Positions 16,599-24,365 of a stretch of DNA of 32,506 nucleotides are shown piece after piece (within the stretch, counting starts at the first letter, position 1; each line of letters opens with the position of its first letter). Source of the stretch: Methylococcus sp. UBA6136 (GTDB lineage Bacteria > Pseudomonadota > Gammaproteobacteria > Methylococcales > Methylococcaceae); NCBI GenBank assembly GCA_002423305.1, contig DIVI01000073.1, positions 2,891 through 35,396 on the forward strand, in the 5' to 3' direction. The position numbers and the translations under genes were made by a program. The notes beneath the pieces are model-generated. The model had not been told where the DNA came from and made no database searches. It saw nothing but the letters and a program-made list of their open reading frames with translations.

Positions 16599-17492
16599 TC
16601 AGAATCGAAGGTAATGATCCACCAGCAGCGCACTGAAAATGCCGCCGAGATAAAGCAGGGAATAGCCAAAGGTACGCATGGCCAGTTTGTTGTCCTTGGC
16701 CCGCTTCAGGCGAATCGCGTAGTAGAGAAAACCCGCGCCAAGCAGAAGGGCGGAGGTCAGATAAATGAGCCCGCTCATGCCGGTCAGGTAAGGCAGCAGG
16801 CTGAAGATTACCAGCAGGATGGTGTAACCGAGGATGTGCAGCTTGGTGACATCATCGCCATAGATGACCGGAAGCATGGGCATGTCGGCCAGACGGTATT
16901 CATCCTTCTTGGCAAGCGCGAGTGGCCAGAAATGCGGCGGCGTCCAGATGAAGATAATGAGGAATAACAGCAGCGAGTGCGGGTGGACCGCACCTGTCAC
17001 AGCACACCAGCCCAACACGGGAGGGGCTGCGCCGGCCGCGCCCCCGATGACGATGTTCTGGGTGGTGACCCGCTTGAGATAGCGGGTATAGATCACCGCG
17101 TAGCCAATCAGGGAAACAAATGTCAGCACAGCGGTCAGCGGATTGACGAAGACCGTCAGAATCACCATCGATAGCGTCCCGATGATCAATGCAAAGGTAT
17201 TTGCCTGCTGAGGTTTGAGCTGGGCTTGGGGCAGGGGACGGTCCTCGGTTCGGCCCATCTTGCTGTCGATTTCACGATCATAGACGTGATTCAGCGCGGC
17301 CGCCGAGGCGGCGGCAAGACCAATGCCCAGCGCGCCCCAGAGCGTTTCGGCCAAGGGTGGCAGGCCCGGGACAGCCAGAAACATGCCGATCACGGCGGTG
17401 AAAACAATGGCGCCCACCACCCTCAATTTGCACAGGCCAAGATAGGCGCGCCAGGTCGGTGTGGAGGTCTGAGCGGGGACAGTCGCGGTCAT
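16599..17492 (-). CDS. ctaB: Protoheme IX farnesyltransferase (heme O synthase)
   Basis: This polytopic membrane enzyme adds a farnesyl group to heme B to make heme O, needed by heme-copper oxidases of the aa3 or bo3 type. The 297-residue length is typical of UbiA-superfamily CyoE/CtaB. The first Asp-rich motif is NHVYDREID (about residues 68-76), followed by GRTEDRPLP. Next come the conserved Y-TRYLKR, the TPPHFWPLAL segment and the second acidic motif DEYRLADMPMLP. About nine helices are seen. The ATG at 17492 has no clear Shine-Dalgarno site. No oxidase subunit gene is nearby; it is divergent from the M16 peptidase genes and precedes recJ. Confidence 0.94.
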   Translation of the reverse strand: MTATVPAQTSTPTWRAYLGLCKLRVVGAIVFTAVIGMFLAVPGLPPLAETLWGALGIGLAAASAAALNHVYDREIDSKMGRTEDRPLPQAQLKPQQANTFALIIGTLSMVILTVFVNPLTAVLTFVSLIGYAVIYTRYLKRVTTQNIVIGGAAGAAPPVLGWCAVTGAVHPHSLLLFLIIFIWTPPHFWPLALAKKDEYRLADMPMLPVIYGDDVTKLHILGYTILLVIFSLLPYLTGMSGLIYLTSALLLGAGFLYYAIRLKRAKDNKLAMRTFGYSLLYLGGIFSALLVDHYLRF

Positions 17493-17577
17493 GTTGGGCA
17501 GTGGCTTTCGTTTACAATGTGGGGCTTTGGCGGGTCACCGCCTCGTCTTGAGCAAACCACGCTAGGGAGAACGTCAG

Positions 17578-18954
17578 ATGCTAATACGCGGACTCTGCAT
17601 CATCCTGCTGGCTGCGCCGCTGTCGCTCCAGGCAGCCGAGCCCCAGGTGCATGAATATCAATTGGATAACGGCCTGAAAATCCTGGTGCAGGAGGACCAC
17701 AGGGCGCCTGCCATCGTCTCACAGGTCTGGTACAAGGTCGGTGCCAGCAACGAATATGGCGGTATCACCGGCATCTCGCATATGCTGGAACATATGATGT
17801 TCAAGGGGACGCAAAAACACCCGCCGGGAGACTTCTCGCGCATTATCGCAGCAAACGGGGGGCGGGAAAACGCCTTTACCGGCCAAGACTATACGGCGTA
17901 TTTCCAGATGCTGGAAAAAACCCGATTGCCAGTCAGCTTCGAGCTGGAAGCGGATCGCATGCGCAATCTCAAGCTGATCGAGGTTGAGTTCGCCAAGGAA
18001 CATCAGGTGGTGCTCGAAGAGCGTCGCTTGCGGACGGATGATCAGCCGCGCAGCAAAATGCAGGAGCATTTCGAGTCGGTCGCATACAGCAATAGCCCCT
18101 ACAAGAATCCCGTAGTCGGTTGGCCGGATGACGTGGCCGGGCTGACGCTGGACGATCTGAAGCGCTGGTATTCGCTGTGGTATGCGCCGAATAACGCCAC
18201 CCTGGTGGTGGTCGGTGACGTCAATCCCGACGAGGTATTCAAGCAAGCCAAAAAGTTTTTCGGCCCACTGAAAAAGAGCGTGTTGCCGGCCCCAAAGCTG
18301 CAGGGCGAGGTCGAACAGCTGGGTTTGCGTCGCCTGACCGTCAAGGTTCCGGCCAAGTTGCCAAATTTGGTGATGGGCTATAAAACCCATTCTTTGAAAA
18401 CGGCAGCGGACGAGGCTGAGGCTTATGCGCTGGAGGTCGCGGCCGGGATTCTCGATGGTGGCAACAGTGCACGGTTCTCGAGTCGTCTGGTTCGTGGACA
18501 GCAGATCGCGGCGACGGCGGGTGCCGGATATGACCTCTATTCCCGTCTGTCGAATTTGTTCACGCTGGAAGGCACTCCGGTGCAGGGCAAGTCGGTGGCT
18601 GAATTGGAAACCGCCCTGTTGAATGAAGTCCGCCGCCTGCGCGAGGAGCCGATTACCGCAGAGGAGTTGCAGCGCGTGAAAGCACAGGTTTCGGCCAGTC
18701 ATGTCTATCAACTGGATTCAATCATGTATCAGGCGATGCAGATTGGTACTGCCGAAACCGTGGGGTTGGGATGGAAGAAAGTCGGGGAATATGTCGACAA
18801 GGTGAATGCCGTGACGGCCGAGCAGGTCCAGGCCGTTGCCCAGAAATACCTGGTGGATGACCATCTCACCATTGCTCATCTCGAACCCTTGCCATTGCCC
18901 GAAGGTATGCCGGCACCGGAAGATGCGGCCACAGGAGGTAACCATGTTCGCTAA
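17578..18954 (+). CDS. Exported M16 zinc metallopeptidase, catalytic partner
   Basis: This is a predicted periplasmic insulinase/pitrilysin-family peptidase that degrades peptides. The protein has 458 residues with a signal peptide of about 20 (cleavage near LQAA/EPQ). The inverted zinc motif HxxEH is intact as H68-M-L-E71-H72 within SHMLEHMMFKGT. The third ligand Glu is in the VVLEERR segment (about residue 147 or 148). The C-terminal half carries SARFSSRLVRGQQIAATAGAGYDLY, the family's R/Y-type region in weaker form. AGGGAG precedes the ATG at 17578. It overlaps the next gene by 11 bases, so the two products are probably made together as a dimer. Confidence 0.92.
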   Translation: MLIRGLCIILLAAPLSLQAAEPQVHEYQLDNGLKILVQEDHRAPAIVSQVWYKVGASNEYGGITGISHMLEHMMFKGTQKHPPGDFSRIIAANGGRENAFTGQDYTAYFQMLEKTRLPVSFELEADRMRNLKLIEVEFAKEHQVVLEERRLRTDDQPRSKMQEHFESVAYSNSPYKNPVVGWPDDVAGLTLDDLKRWYSLWYAPNNATLVVVGDVNPDEVFKQAKKFFGPLKKSVLPAPKLQGEVEQLGLRRLTVKVPAKLPNLVMGYKTHSLKTAADEAEAYALEVAAGILDGGNSARFSSRLVRGQQIAATAGAGYDLYSRLSNLFTLEGTPVQGKSVAELETALLNEVRRLREEPITAEELQRVKAQVSASHVYQLDSIMYQAMQIGTAETVGLGWKKVGEYVDKVNAVTAEQVQAVAQKYLVDDHLTIAHLEPLPLPEGMPAPEDAATGGNHVR

Positions 18955-20272
18955 AACCATCATGAATCCGTTCAAAGTCGTCTGGCTTGCCTTGCTCACG
19001 CTGGTTTTCAGTGCCAGTGCCTTGGCTGTGCCGGACATCCAGCACTGGACGACGGCTCGAGGCGGCCGTGTCTTTTTTGTGGCGACCGAGGGCTTGCCAT
19101 TGGTGGATGTTCGCGTGGTTTTTGATGCGGGTAGTGCCCGTGATGGAGAAAAGTTTGGGCTGGCCAGCTTGACCTCCGGCATGCTCGATACCGGGGCCGG
19201 CGAGTGGGATGCCGATGCGATTGCGCAGCGACTGGAAAATGTCGGTGCCCTGCTTGGTGCTGGCGCGGGTCGGGATTCGGCGCATCTCAGTTTGCGCAGC
19301 CTGACTCATCCGGAGAAGCTAGCTGTGGCCTTGGAAACGGCCAAAACCGTGTTGGCGCATCCACGATTTGAAGCCAGGGATTTTGATCGCGAGAAGAACC
19401 GGACCCTGATGGGTATCCAGCAGAACGGTGAAGATCCGGCGGAAATCGCCCAAATCGCATTCATGAATGCTCTCTATGGCCAGCATCCCTATGCACACCC
19501 ACCAGAGGGACTCAAGGAGACCGTCGAGAAGCTGAGTCGCGACGACTTGGTGGACTTTCACAAACGGACGTACACGGTGAAAAACGGCATCGTGGTCATT
19601 GTCGGCGATGTGAAACGAGCCGAGGCGGAAGGCATGGCCGAACAGTTGCTGGCGGATTTGCCGGAAGGTGAGATGCTGCCACCGCTGGCTGATCCTGTTG
19701 CCAATGCGGGTGCTGAGACCCGCAAGATGGACTATCCCTCCGAACAGACTCATATCTTCGCGGGCGTCCAGGGTATGAAGGCCAATGATCCCGATTATTT
19801 CCCGCTTTACGTGGGGAATCACACGCTGGGGGGCAGTTCGCTGGTGTCGAGGATTTCGGAGGAGGTGCGTGAAAAACGCGGTTTCGCGTACCACGCATTC
19901 AGTCATTTCAACCCGATGCGCGTGGCGGGGCCATTTATCGTCGGACTCCAGACCAAGAACGCCCAAGCCCAGGAAGCGTTGCAGGTTGCCCTGAAGACAG
20001 TGCAGGACTTTATCGAGAAGGGACCCACGGACAAGGAACTGGAAGACGCCAAGAAAAACATCGTGGGTGGTTTTGTGCTGCGTCTCGACAGTAACCAGAA
20101 ATTGACGGCGGAAGTAGCCAACATCGGCTTCCTCAATCGGCCGATGGATTACCTCAATACGTTCACGCAGAAGGTCCAGGCCGTCACCCGCGAAGAGGTC
20201 AAACGGGCCTTCAAGGCGCGCGTCGACATGACCAAACTGCAAACCGTGCTGGTGGGTGGTGGCGCAAAGTAA
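18944..20272 (+). CDS. Exported M16-family protein, non-catalytic partner
   Basis: This is the second half of an M16 pair, 442 residues. The start is the ATG at 18944, eight bases past the start of an AGGAGGT site at 18934-18940; the first gene ends at 18954, inside this one. The signal peptide is about residues 1-28 (ending ASALA/VP). Where the first protein has HMLEH, this one reads LASLTSGMLDTG, so zinc ligands are missing. It keeps the substrate-binding R/Y region, strongly conserved here: NHTLGGSSLVSRISEEVREK followed by RGFAYHAFSHF. The family pattern is one subunit with zinc and the other with the R/Y pair, forming a heterodimer; the pairing here is inferred from that. Confidence 0.9.
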   Translation: MFAKTIMNPFKVVWLALLTLVFSASALAVPDIQHWTTARGGRVFFVATEGLPLVDVRVVFDAGSARDGEKFGLASLTSGMLDTGAGEWDADAIAQRLENVGALLGAGAGRDSAHLSLRSLTHPEKLAVALETAKTVLAHPRFEARDFDREKNRTLMGIQQNGEDPAEIAQIAFMNALYGQHPYAHPPEGLKETVEKLSRDDLVDFHKRTYTVKNGIVVIVGDVKRAEAEGMAEQLLADLPEGEMLPPLADPVANAGAETRKMDYPSEQTHIFAGVQGMKANDPDYFPLYVGNHTLGGSSLVSRISEEVREKRGFAYHAFSHFNPMRVAGPFIVGLQTKNAQAQEALQVALKTVQDFIEKGPTDKELEDAKKNIVGGFVLRLDSNQKLTAEVANIGFLNRPMDYLNTFTQKVQAVTREEVKRAFKARVDMTKLQTVLVGGGAK

Positions 20273-20309
20273 ACCCATGATGTTATCGGGTTGGGTCAAG
20301 GTTGGTTCG

Positions 20310-20315
20310 GGAGGG
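20310..20315 (+). promoter_or_regulatory. Ribosome binding site deciding the rsmD start
   Basis: GGAGGG at 20310-20315 lies five bases before a CTG codon at 20321. No ATG or GTG exists in the frame between the preceding stop and the conserved IRIIAGEW segment; the only other usual start is a TTG at 20291 with a poorer site. This favours initiation at CTG. Confidence 0.5.
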
Positions 20316-20320
20316 CGCCT

Positions 20321-20911
20321 CTGAACAAATCCCCTCATGGTTCGATACGTAACGAAATCCGCATCATTGCCGGGGAATGGCGCCGCCGTAAGCTCCGGTT
20401 TCCAGCGACTCAAGGATTACGCCCCACGCCGGATAGGGTCAGGGAAACCTTGTTCAACTGGTTGCGTGAGGATGTTCCAGGAGCACGGTGTCTTGATCTC
20501 TATTCGGGGAGCGGTGCATTGGGTTTCGAGGCGGCTTCACGAGGAGCTCACCGGGTGGTTCAGGTGGAGTCCGATGGGCAAGCCTGTGCGGCTCTCCGTC
20601 AAAATTGTGAGTTGCTATCGGCGACCCGGGTTCAGGTCCGGCACGAAAATGTTCGGCATTTCCTGGCCGAACCTTCGGAGTCTTTCGAGATTGTTTTTCT
20701 GGATCCGCCCTTTCGCCGGGGTTGGTTGAGTCCAAGCTGTGTAATGTTGGAGCGACGCGGATGGTTGGCAGAGCATGCCCTCATCTATCTGGAAGCTGAG
20801 CGCGAACTGAAGCTCGATGGTCTGCCTGCGGCCTGGCAAAGAATCCGTCACGGGGAGGCGGGTGAGGTCGCTTACGCCCTTTATCAACGCAATCCACAAA
20901 CCATCTCATGA
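20321..20911 (+). CDS. rsmD: 16S rRNA guanine(966)-N2 methyltransferase RsmD
   Basis: RsmD methylates G966 of 16S rRNA during 30S assembly. Recognised by IRIIAGEWRRRKLRFP near the N-terminus, LRPTPDRVRETLFNWL, the SAM motif LDLYSGSGALGFEA and the catalytic DPPF. Starting at CTG 20321 gives 196 residues with 12 residues before IRII, the same spacing as E. coli RsmD as I remember it, and places GGAGGG at the right distance. The alternative TTG at 20291 gives 206 residues. The stop overlaps the coaD ATG (ATGA), so rsmD-coaD-ferredoxin form one unit, a common gammaproteobacterial arrangement. Confidence 0.9.
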   Translation: MNKSPHGSIRNEIRIIAGEWRRRKLRFPATQGLRPTPDRVRETLFNWLREDVPGARCLDLYSGSGALGFEAASRGAHRVVQVESDGQACAALRQNCELLSATRVQVRHENVRHFLAEPSESFEIVFLDPPFRRGWLSPSCVMLERRGWLAEHALIYLEAERELKLDGLPAAWQRIRHGEAGEVAYALYQRNPQTIS

Positions 20912-21396
20912 AGATTACCGCCATCTACCCGGGGACTTTCGACCCCATCACCAAGGGGCATGTCGATCTGGTCGAGCGCGCAGTAAGAATGTTCGGGCGA
21001 GTGGTGGTGGCTGTCGCGGAGAATCGGAACAAGGCGCCCCTTTTCAGTCTGGACGAGCGTGTCGACCTGGCGAGGGCGTCCCTCAAGGGGATGGATACCG
21101 TCGAAGTGCTGGGCTTCGATACCTTGCTGGTTGAGTTCGCCCGTGCCACTGAGAGTCAGGTTATTCTCAGGGGGCTGCGTGCGGTGTCTGATTTTGAGTT
21201 CGAATTTCAGTTGGCCGGCATGAATCGGCATCTGGGGCCGGAAATTGAAACCGTGTTCATGACGCCGAGTGAGCGTTACGCGTTCATTTCTTCCTCGCTG
21301 ATTCGCGAGATTTCAAGGCTGGGGGGCGATGTATCCGAGTTTGTGCCGGATGCGGTGCAGGTGGCGTTGAGCCAGAAACGAATTCATCAGTCCTGA
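20908..21396 (+). CDS. coaD: Phosphopantetheine adenylyltransferase
   Basis: It catalyses the fourth step of coenzyme A synthesis, joining AMP from ATP to 4'-phosphopantetheine to give dephospho-CoA. The 162-residue length is typical. The nucleotidyltransferase motif is YPGTFDPITKGHVDLVERA (residues 7-25, with TKGH as the T/HxGH element). Further motifs are ILRGLRAVSDFEFE and FISSSLIREISRLGG near the C-terminus. The ATG overlaps the rsmD stop, suggesting translational coupling. Confidence 0.97.
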   Translation: MKITAIYPGTFDPITKGHVDLVERAVRMFGRVVVAVAENRNKAPLFSLDERVDLARASLKGMDTVEVLGFDTLLVEFARATESQVILRGLRAVSDFEFEFQLAGMNRHLGPEIETVFMTPSERYAFISSSLIREISRLGGDVSEFVPDAVQVALSQKRIHQS

Positions 21397-21403
21397 GGTC
21401 GCC

Positions 21404-21652
21404 ATGGCTTTGCTCATTACCAACGAATGCATCAACTGTGACGTGTGCGAGCCCGAATGTCCGAATGGGGCAATCTCAGAGGGGGAGCTGATTTACGAGA
21501 TTGATCCGGGCTTCTGTACCGAATGCGTCGGGCACTACGACAAACCCCAATGCATCAGGGTCTGCCCGGTCGAGTGCATCATCCATGATCCTGACCGGCC
21601 AGAAGATCTGGACGCGCTTTATCAAAAGTATCAAAAGCTGACGGCCGGTTGA
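21404..21652 (+). CDS. yfhL: YfhL-type 2[4Fe-4S] ferredoxin
   Basis: This is a small cytoplasmic electron carrier of the Allochromatium type. The 82 residues carry a first cluster motif CINCDVCEPECP (residues 9-20). The second motif is interrupted by six residues (CTECVGHYDKPQCIRVCP), and the C-terminus is a short helix; both traits define this group. CoaD lies seven bases upstream, so it is probably cotranscribed. Its redox partner cannot be told from the sequence. Confidence 0.94.
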   Translation: MALLITNECINCDVCEPECPNGAISEGELIYEIDPGFCTECVGHYDKPQCIRVCPVECIIHDPDRPEDLDALYQKYQKLTAG

Positions 21653-21676
21653 TCATGCTGTTAAGGGCAGCTTTTG
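21632..21676. terminator. Inverted repeat at the end of the ferredoxin gene
   Basis: CAAAAGCTG (21632-21640) and CAGCTTTTG (21668-21676) are perfect 9-bp inverted arms with a 27-base loop, spanning the ferredoxin stop and sitting between convergent ferredoxin and TelA genes. The A-rich and T-rich arms could work in both directions. The long loop lowers my confidence. Confidence 0.35.
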
Positions 21677-21714
21677 GATGCCTGGCTGGAGCCTCGTCGA
21701 GATCTGGTCCGGGA

Positions 21715-22947
21715 TCAGAGTCTTATCTCTCCCCTGGTTGAGGTGTTCAGGGATTCGGTTACGCTCTTGACCTGTTCTCCGCGAACCCGATCCAGATAGG
21801 TACGTGATTTGTCTACTTCATGGGTCAGTACGTCGACGGTTTTTTGCATGTTGTCGAGCGCCTGTACCTTGTAGTTCGAAACCATGTCCATGGTCTGGTA
21901 GATGTTCTGGAAGGCAAGCTGGAGCTTGTCCAGATCGACGGCGGCGCTGGTCGCCTGCTCGTGAATCTTTCCTGCCTGCTGTTTCATCAGGCTGGAAGTC
22001 CCTTCGATCAGGTTGCTGGTGGTGGTGTTGAGCGCGCCGATCTGGTCCAGCACCAGTTTCTGGTTGGCCAGGGCCTGAGCCGTGATGACCGCCGTGCGCA
22101 GGGCCGAGACGGTGGTCGTCGTGGCGCGGTCTACCCCCTTGATCAGTTCCAAGTTGTTCTTGCGCACCATGTCCATGGCCAGATAACCCTGAACGGTGAC
22201 GGCCAGCTGGGTCAGCAGGTCCTGGACTTTCTGCCTCACGTAAAAGAGCAGTTCCTCCTTCACGACGCGGGCTTTTTCCGGGTCGCTGGTTTCCAGTTCT
22301 CCCAGCTTGGCGCTGATGGCGGCATCGATCTTTTTGCCGACATACACGTACTGTTCCAGACGTTCCATGATGCGCCAGGCGTTGACCTTCTCTTCCTCGA
22401 CGGCGGCGTTGTCCTTGCGGAGTTCGTCCTGTCCGTTGTAAAGCGACTTGATGATGGCATCCAGGTGGCTTTGCGCCGATTCGTACTGGCGAAAATAATC
22501 CTGTATCGAGCTTCCCCAGGGAATAAGGCCAAGGAGTTTCTTCGGCTGAAGCAGATTGGCTTTCCTGGTGGGATCCAGTTCCTCGATCTTGCGGCGGAGA
22601 TCCACCAGCGATTTGGAAATGGTGGAGCCCTCATCAAACAGGCCCGAATTCATGGCCCTGACCGGTTGCTGGAGCAATCGATTGGAAATGTTGGCGGCCG
22701 CGCGGATTTCCTCATTGGCTAGGGTGTGGACTCCGGATATCTTGGTTTTGAAGGCCTCGCTCTGGGTCTGCTCCCTCAGGATGAGGTTGACGAATTCCTC
22801 GACTTTTTTATCCAGCTCCTCAATTTTAGCGGGCTGCAGCTTGACCAGTCCTTCGGCGCGTTCGGGTTCGATCGCTGCGATGGGCGAGGGGGGTGTCAGT
22901 GATTCCGGGGGAGTCAGCTCAATGGATGTCTCGTTGGAGGTGTTCAC
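21715..22947 (-). CDS. TelA-family protein (toxic anion resistance family)
   Basis: This 410-residue, almost entirely helical cytoplasmic protein belongs to the TelA/KlaA family. Members are linked with tellurite and other toxic anion resistance, although the molecular role is unclear. Typical segments are LIPWGSSIQDYFRQYESAQSHL (split here by family positions), QLAVTVQGYLAMDMVRKNN, NLELIKGVDRATTTTVSALR and AVITAQALANQKLVLDQI. The N-terminal 35 residues are Pro- and Thr-rich and probably disordered. Translation starts at GTG 22947 with AGAGGA about nine bases upstream. It is divergent from gap. There are no terDEF genes around it, so a specific resistance role is only a family-based guess. 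Confidence 0.88.
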   Translation of the reverse strand: MNTSNETSIELTPPESLTPPSPIAAIEPERAEGLVKLQPAKIEELDKKVEEFVNLILREQTQSEAFKTKISGVHTLANEEIRAAANISNRLLQQPVRAMNSGLFDEGSTISKSLVDLRRKIEELDPTRKANLLQPKKLLGLIPWGSSIQDYFRQYESAQSHLDAIIKSLYNGQDELRKDNAAVEEEKVNAWRIMERLEQYVYVGKKIDAAISAKLGELETSDPEKARVVKEELLFYVRQKVQDLLTQLAVTVQGYLAMDMVRKNNLELIKGVDRATTTTVSALRTAVITAQALANQKLVLDQIGALNTTTSNLIEGTSSLMKQQAGKIHEQATSAAVDLDKLQLAFQNIYQTMDMVSNYKVQALDNMQKTVDVLTHEVDKSRTYLDRVRGEQVKSVTESLNTSTRGEIRL

Positions 22948-23014
22948 TGGTGGCAGTCCTCTTGGGCTTGAAAAAATCGGCTCGGGAAGGCTGTTTCGGG
23001 CCGCCGGCGATTGT

Positions 23015-23032
23015 ATCCGAATTGATTCGGAT
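23015..23032. promoter_or_regulatory. 18-bp palindrome, candidate operator
   Basis: ATCCGAAT-TG-ATTCGGAT is a perfect inverted repeat with a two-base centre. It ends 22 bases before the predicted -35 of the gap promoter, a usual place for a dimeric activator or repressor. It is not a match to the HexR or FruR/Cra consensus as I know them, so the regulator is unknown. Confidence 0.45.
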
Positions 23033-23054
23033 GGGTCTTCTTGCGGCTTTTTGA

Positions 23055-23083
23055 TGGACTGGATGGGTCTGGTTTGCTATATT
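23055..23083 (+). promoter_or_regulatory. Predicted sigma-70 promoter of gap-pyk-fbp
   Basis: The -35 TGGACT (23055-23060; 4 of 6 consensus) and the -10 TATATT (23078-23083) are 17 bases apart, with TG one base before the -10 (extended -10). Transcription would start near 23090, leaving a leader of about 195 bases. Confidence 0.5.
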
Positions 23084-23106
23084 TTCGCCTAATTTTGCCG
23101 GGACAA

Positions 23107-23124
23107 GTCATGTCAGCGCATGAC
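23107..23124. repeat. Inverted repeat in the gap leader
   Basis: GTCATG (23107-23112) and CATGAC (23119-23124) are 6-bp inverted arms with a 6-base centre, about 20 bases after the predicted transcription start. This could be an operator or a leader hairpin. Confidence 0.3.
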
Positions 23125-23284
23125 TCCGTCGCTGGGCGCAATGCCCGAAAGTTTCGCTAGATTCATGATCTTCCGCTTGCTGCCTTGCCCAGACTGATCT
23201 CCGCGTGAGACTGGACGACGCGAAGGGGTGAGCGGGGAATGGGTTACTGATCCTCTTTTTTAGATAGAGCACTGGAGATAAGGC

Positions 23285-24295
23285 ATGACGATTAAAGTTG
23301 CTATCAATGGCTATGGCCGTATTGGACGGAATGTATTGCGCGCCCTGTTTGAATCCGGCCGCAAGGATGTCGAGATTGTGGCCATCAACGATCTGGGCGA
23401 TGCCAAGATCAATGCTCACCTGACCAAGCGCGACACCGTCCATGGCCCGTTCAACGGTACCGTCGAAGTGGGTGATGGCGCCATCATCGTCAACGGCAAG
23501 GCCATCAAGGCATTCTCCGAACGCGATCCGTCAAAGCTGCCCTGGGGTGCTCTGGGTGTGGACGTGGTGCTGGAATGTACCGGCATTTTCCGTAACAAGG
23601 AAAAGTGCATGGCCCACATTCACGCGGGTGCCAAGAAAGTGATTATCTCCGCGCCAGCCGATGGCAATGCGGCCGATGCGACCATCGTCTTTGGTGTTAA
23701 TGACAGCGTTCTGAAGGCGACCGACCAGGTCATCTCCAATGCCTCCTGTACCACCAACTGTCTGGCGCCGCTGGTTCAGCCGCTGCACGCCAAGCTGGGT
23801 CTGGTATCCGGTCTGATGACCACCATCCATTCCTACACGAATGATCAGGTGCTGACCGATGTTTACCACAGCGACATGTACCGCGCCCGCGCGGCCGCGC
23901 TGAACATGATCCCGACCAAGACCGGTGCCGCTCAGGCCGTGGGTCTGGTGCTGCCGGAACTGAACGGCAAGCTGTCCGGCTTCGCCATCCGCGTACCGAC
24001 CGCCAACGTCTCTGTCGTTGACCTGACCTTCGTCGCCGGACGTGAAACCAACAAGGATGAAGTCAACGCTATTCTGAAGGAAGCCTCCGAAGGAGCCCTC
24101 AAGGGTATTCTGGGCTACAACGTTGAGCCGCTCGTTTCCAGCGATTTCAATCACACCACCACTTCGTCCAATTTTGATGCGACCCAGACCCAGGTCATTG
24201 GCAATCTGGTCAAGGTGCTGTCCTGGTACGATAACGAGTGGGGCTTCTCCAACCGTATGCTGGACACCACCGTGGCATTGATGAACGCCAAGTAA
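23285..24295 (+). CDS. gap: Glyceraldehyde-3-phosphate dehydrogenase, type I
   Basis: It interconverts glyceraldehyde 3-phosphate and 1,3-bisphosphoglycerate with NAD(P) and phosphate, in glycolysis, gluconeogenesis or the Calvin cycle. The 336 residues are typical. The Rossmann motif is INGYGRIGR (residues 7-15), catalytic Cys155 lies in SNASCTTNCLAPL, and the substrate loop is near TGAAQAVGLVLPEL. The C-terminal WYDNEWGFSNRMLD is the family signature. The ribosome site GGAGATAAGG precedes the ATG. It is the first gene of gap-pyk-fbp, with a long leader and its own promoter. NAD versus NADP preference is not certain. Confidence 0.97.
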   Translation: MTIKVAINGYGRIGRNVLRALFESGRKDVEIVAINDLGDAKINAHLTKRDTVHGPFNGTVEVGDGAIIVNGKAIKAFSERDPSKLPWGALGVDVVLECTGIFRNKEKCMAHIHAGAKKVIISAPADGNAADATIVFGVNDSVLKATDQVISNASCTTNCLAPLVQPLHAKLGLVSGLMTTIHSYTNDQVLTDVYHSDMYRARAAALNMIPTKTGAAQAVGLVLPELNGKLSGFAIRVPTANVSVVDLTFVAGRETNKDEVNAILKEASEGALKGILGYNVEPLVSSDFNHTTTSSNFDATQTQVIGNLVKVLSWYDNEWGFSNRMLDTTVALMNAK

Positions 24296-24328
24296 ACCGG
24301 CTTCCAGCAAAATTAGTCTCTCCACAAG

Positions 24329-24351
24329 TAGGGCCACATGAGGTGGCCCTA
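24329..24351 (+). promoter_or_regulatory. Intercistronic hairpin between gap and pyk
   Basis: TAGGGCCAC (24329-24337) and GTGGCCCTA (24343-24351) form a perfect 9-bp stem with a 5-base loop. It ends 14 bases before the first pyk ATG. There is no T-run after it, so it looks like an mRNA-stability or processing element, or a partial attenuator that lowers pyk relative to gap. Confidence 0.6.
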
Positions 24352-24365
24352 TGCATACCTGATAG

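Larger units (their letters stand above)
22948..23284. promoter_or_regulatory. Divergent control region between telA-like gene and gap
   Basis: This 337-base intergenic stretch holds an 18-bp perfect palindrome (23015-23032), a good extended -10 promoter reading toward gap (23055-23083), a leader of about 195 bases and a second inverted repeat (23107-23124) inside that leader. I see no coding sequence in it. Confidence 0.5.

Noticed and set aside
17719..20413. Two long minus-strand frames (17719-18711 and 19319-20413)
   Set aside because: They are antisense to the M16 peptidase genes, with no domains, no ribosome sites and shadow-like composition.
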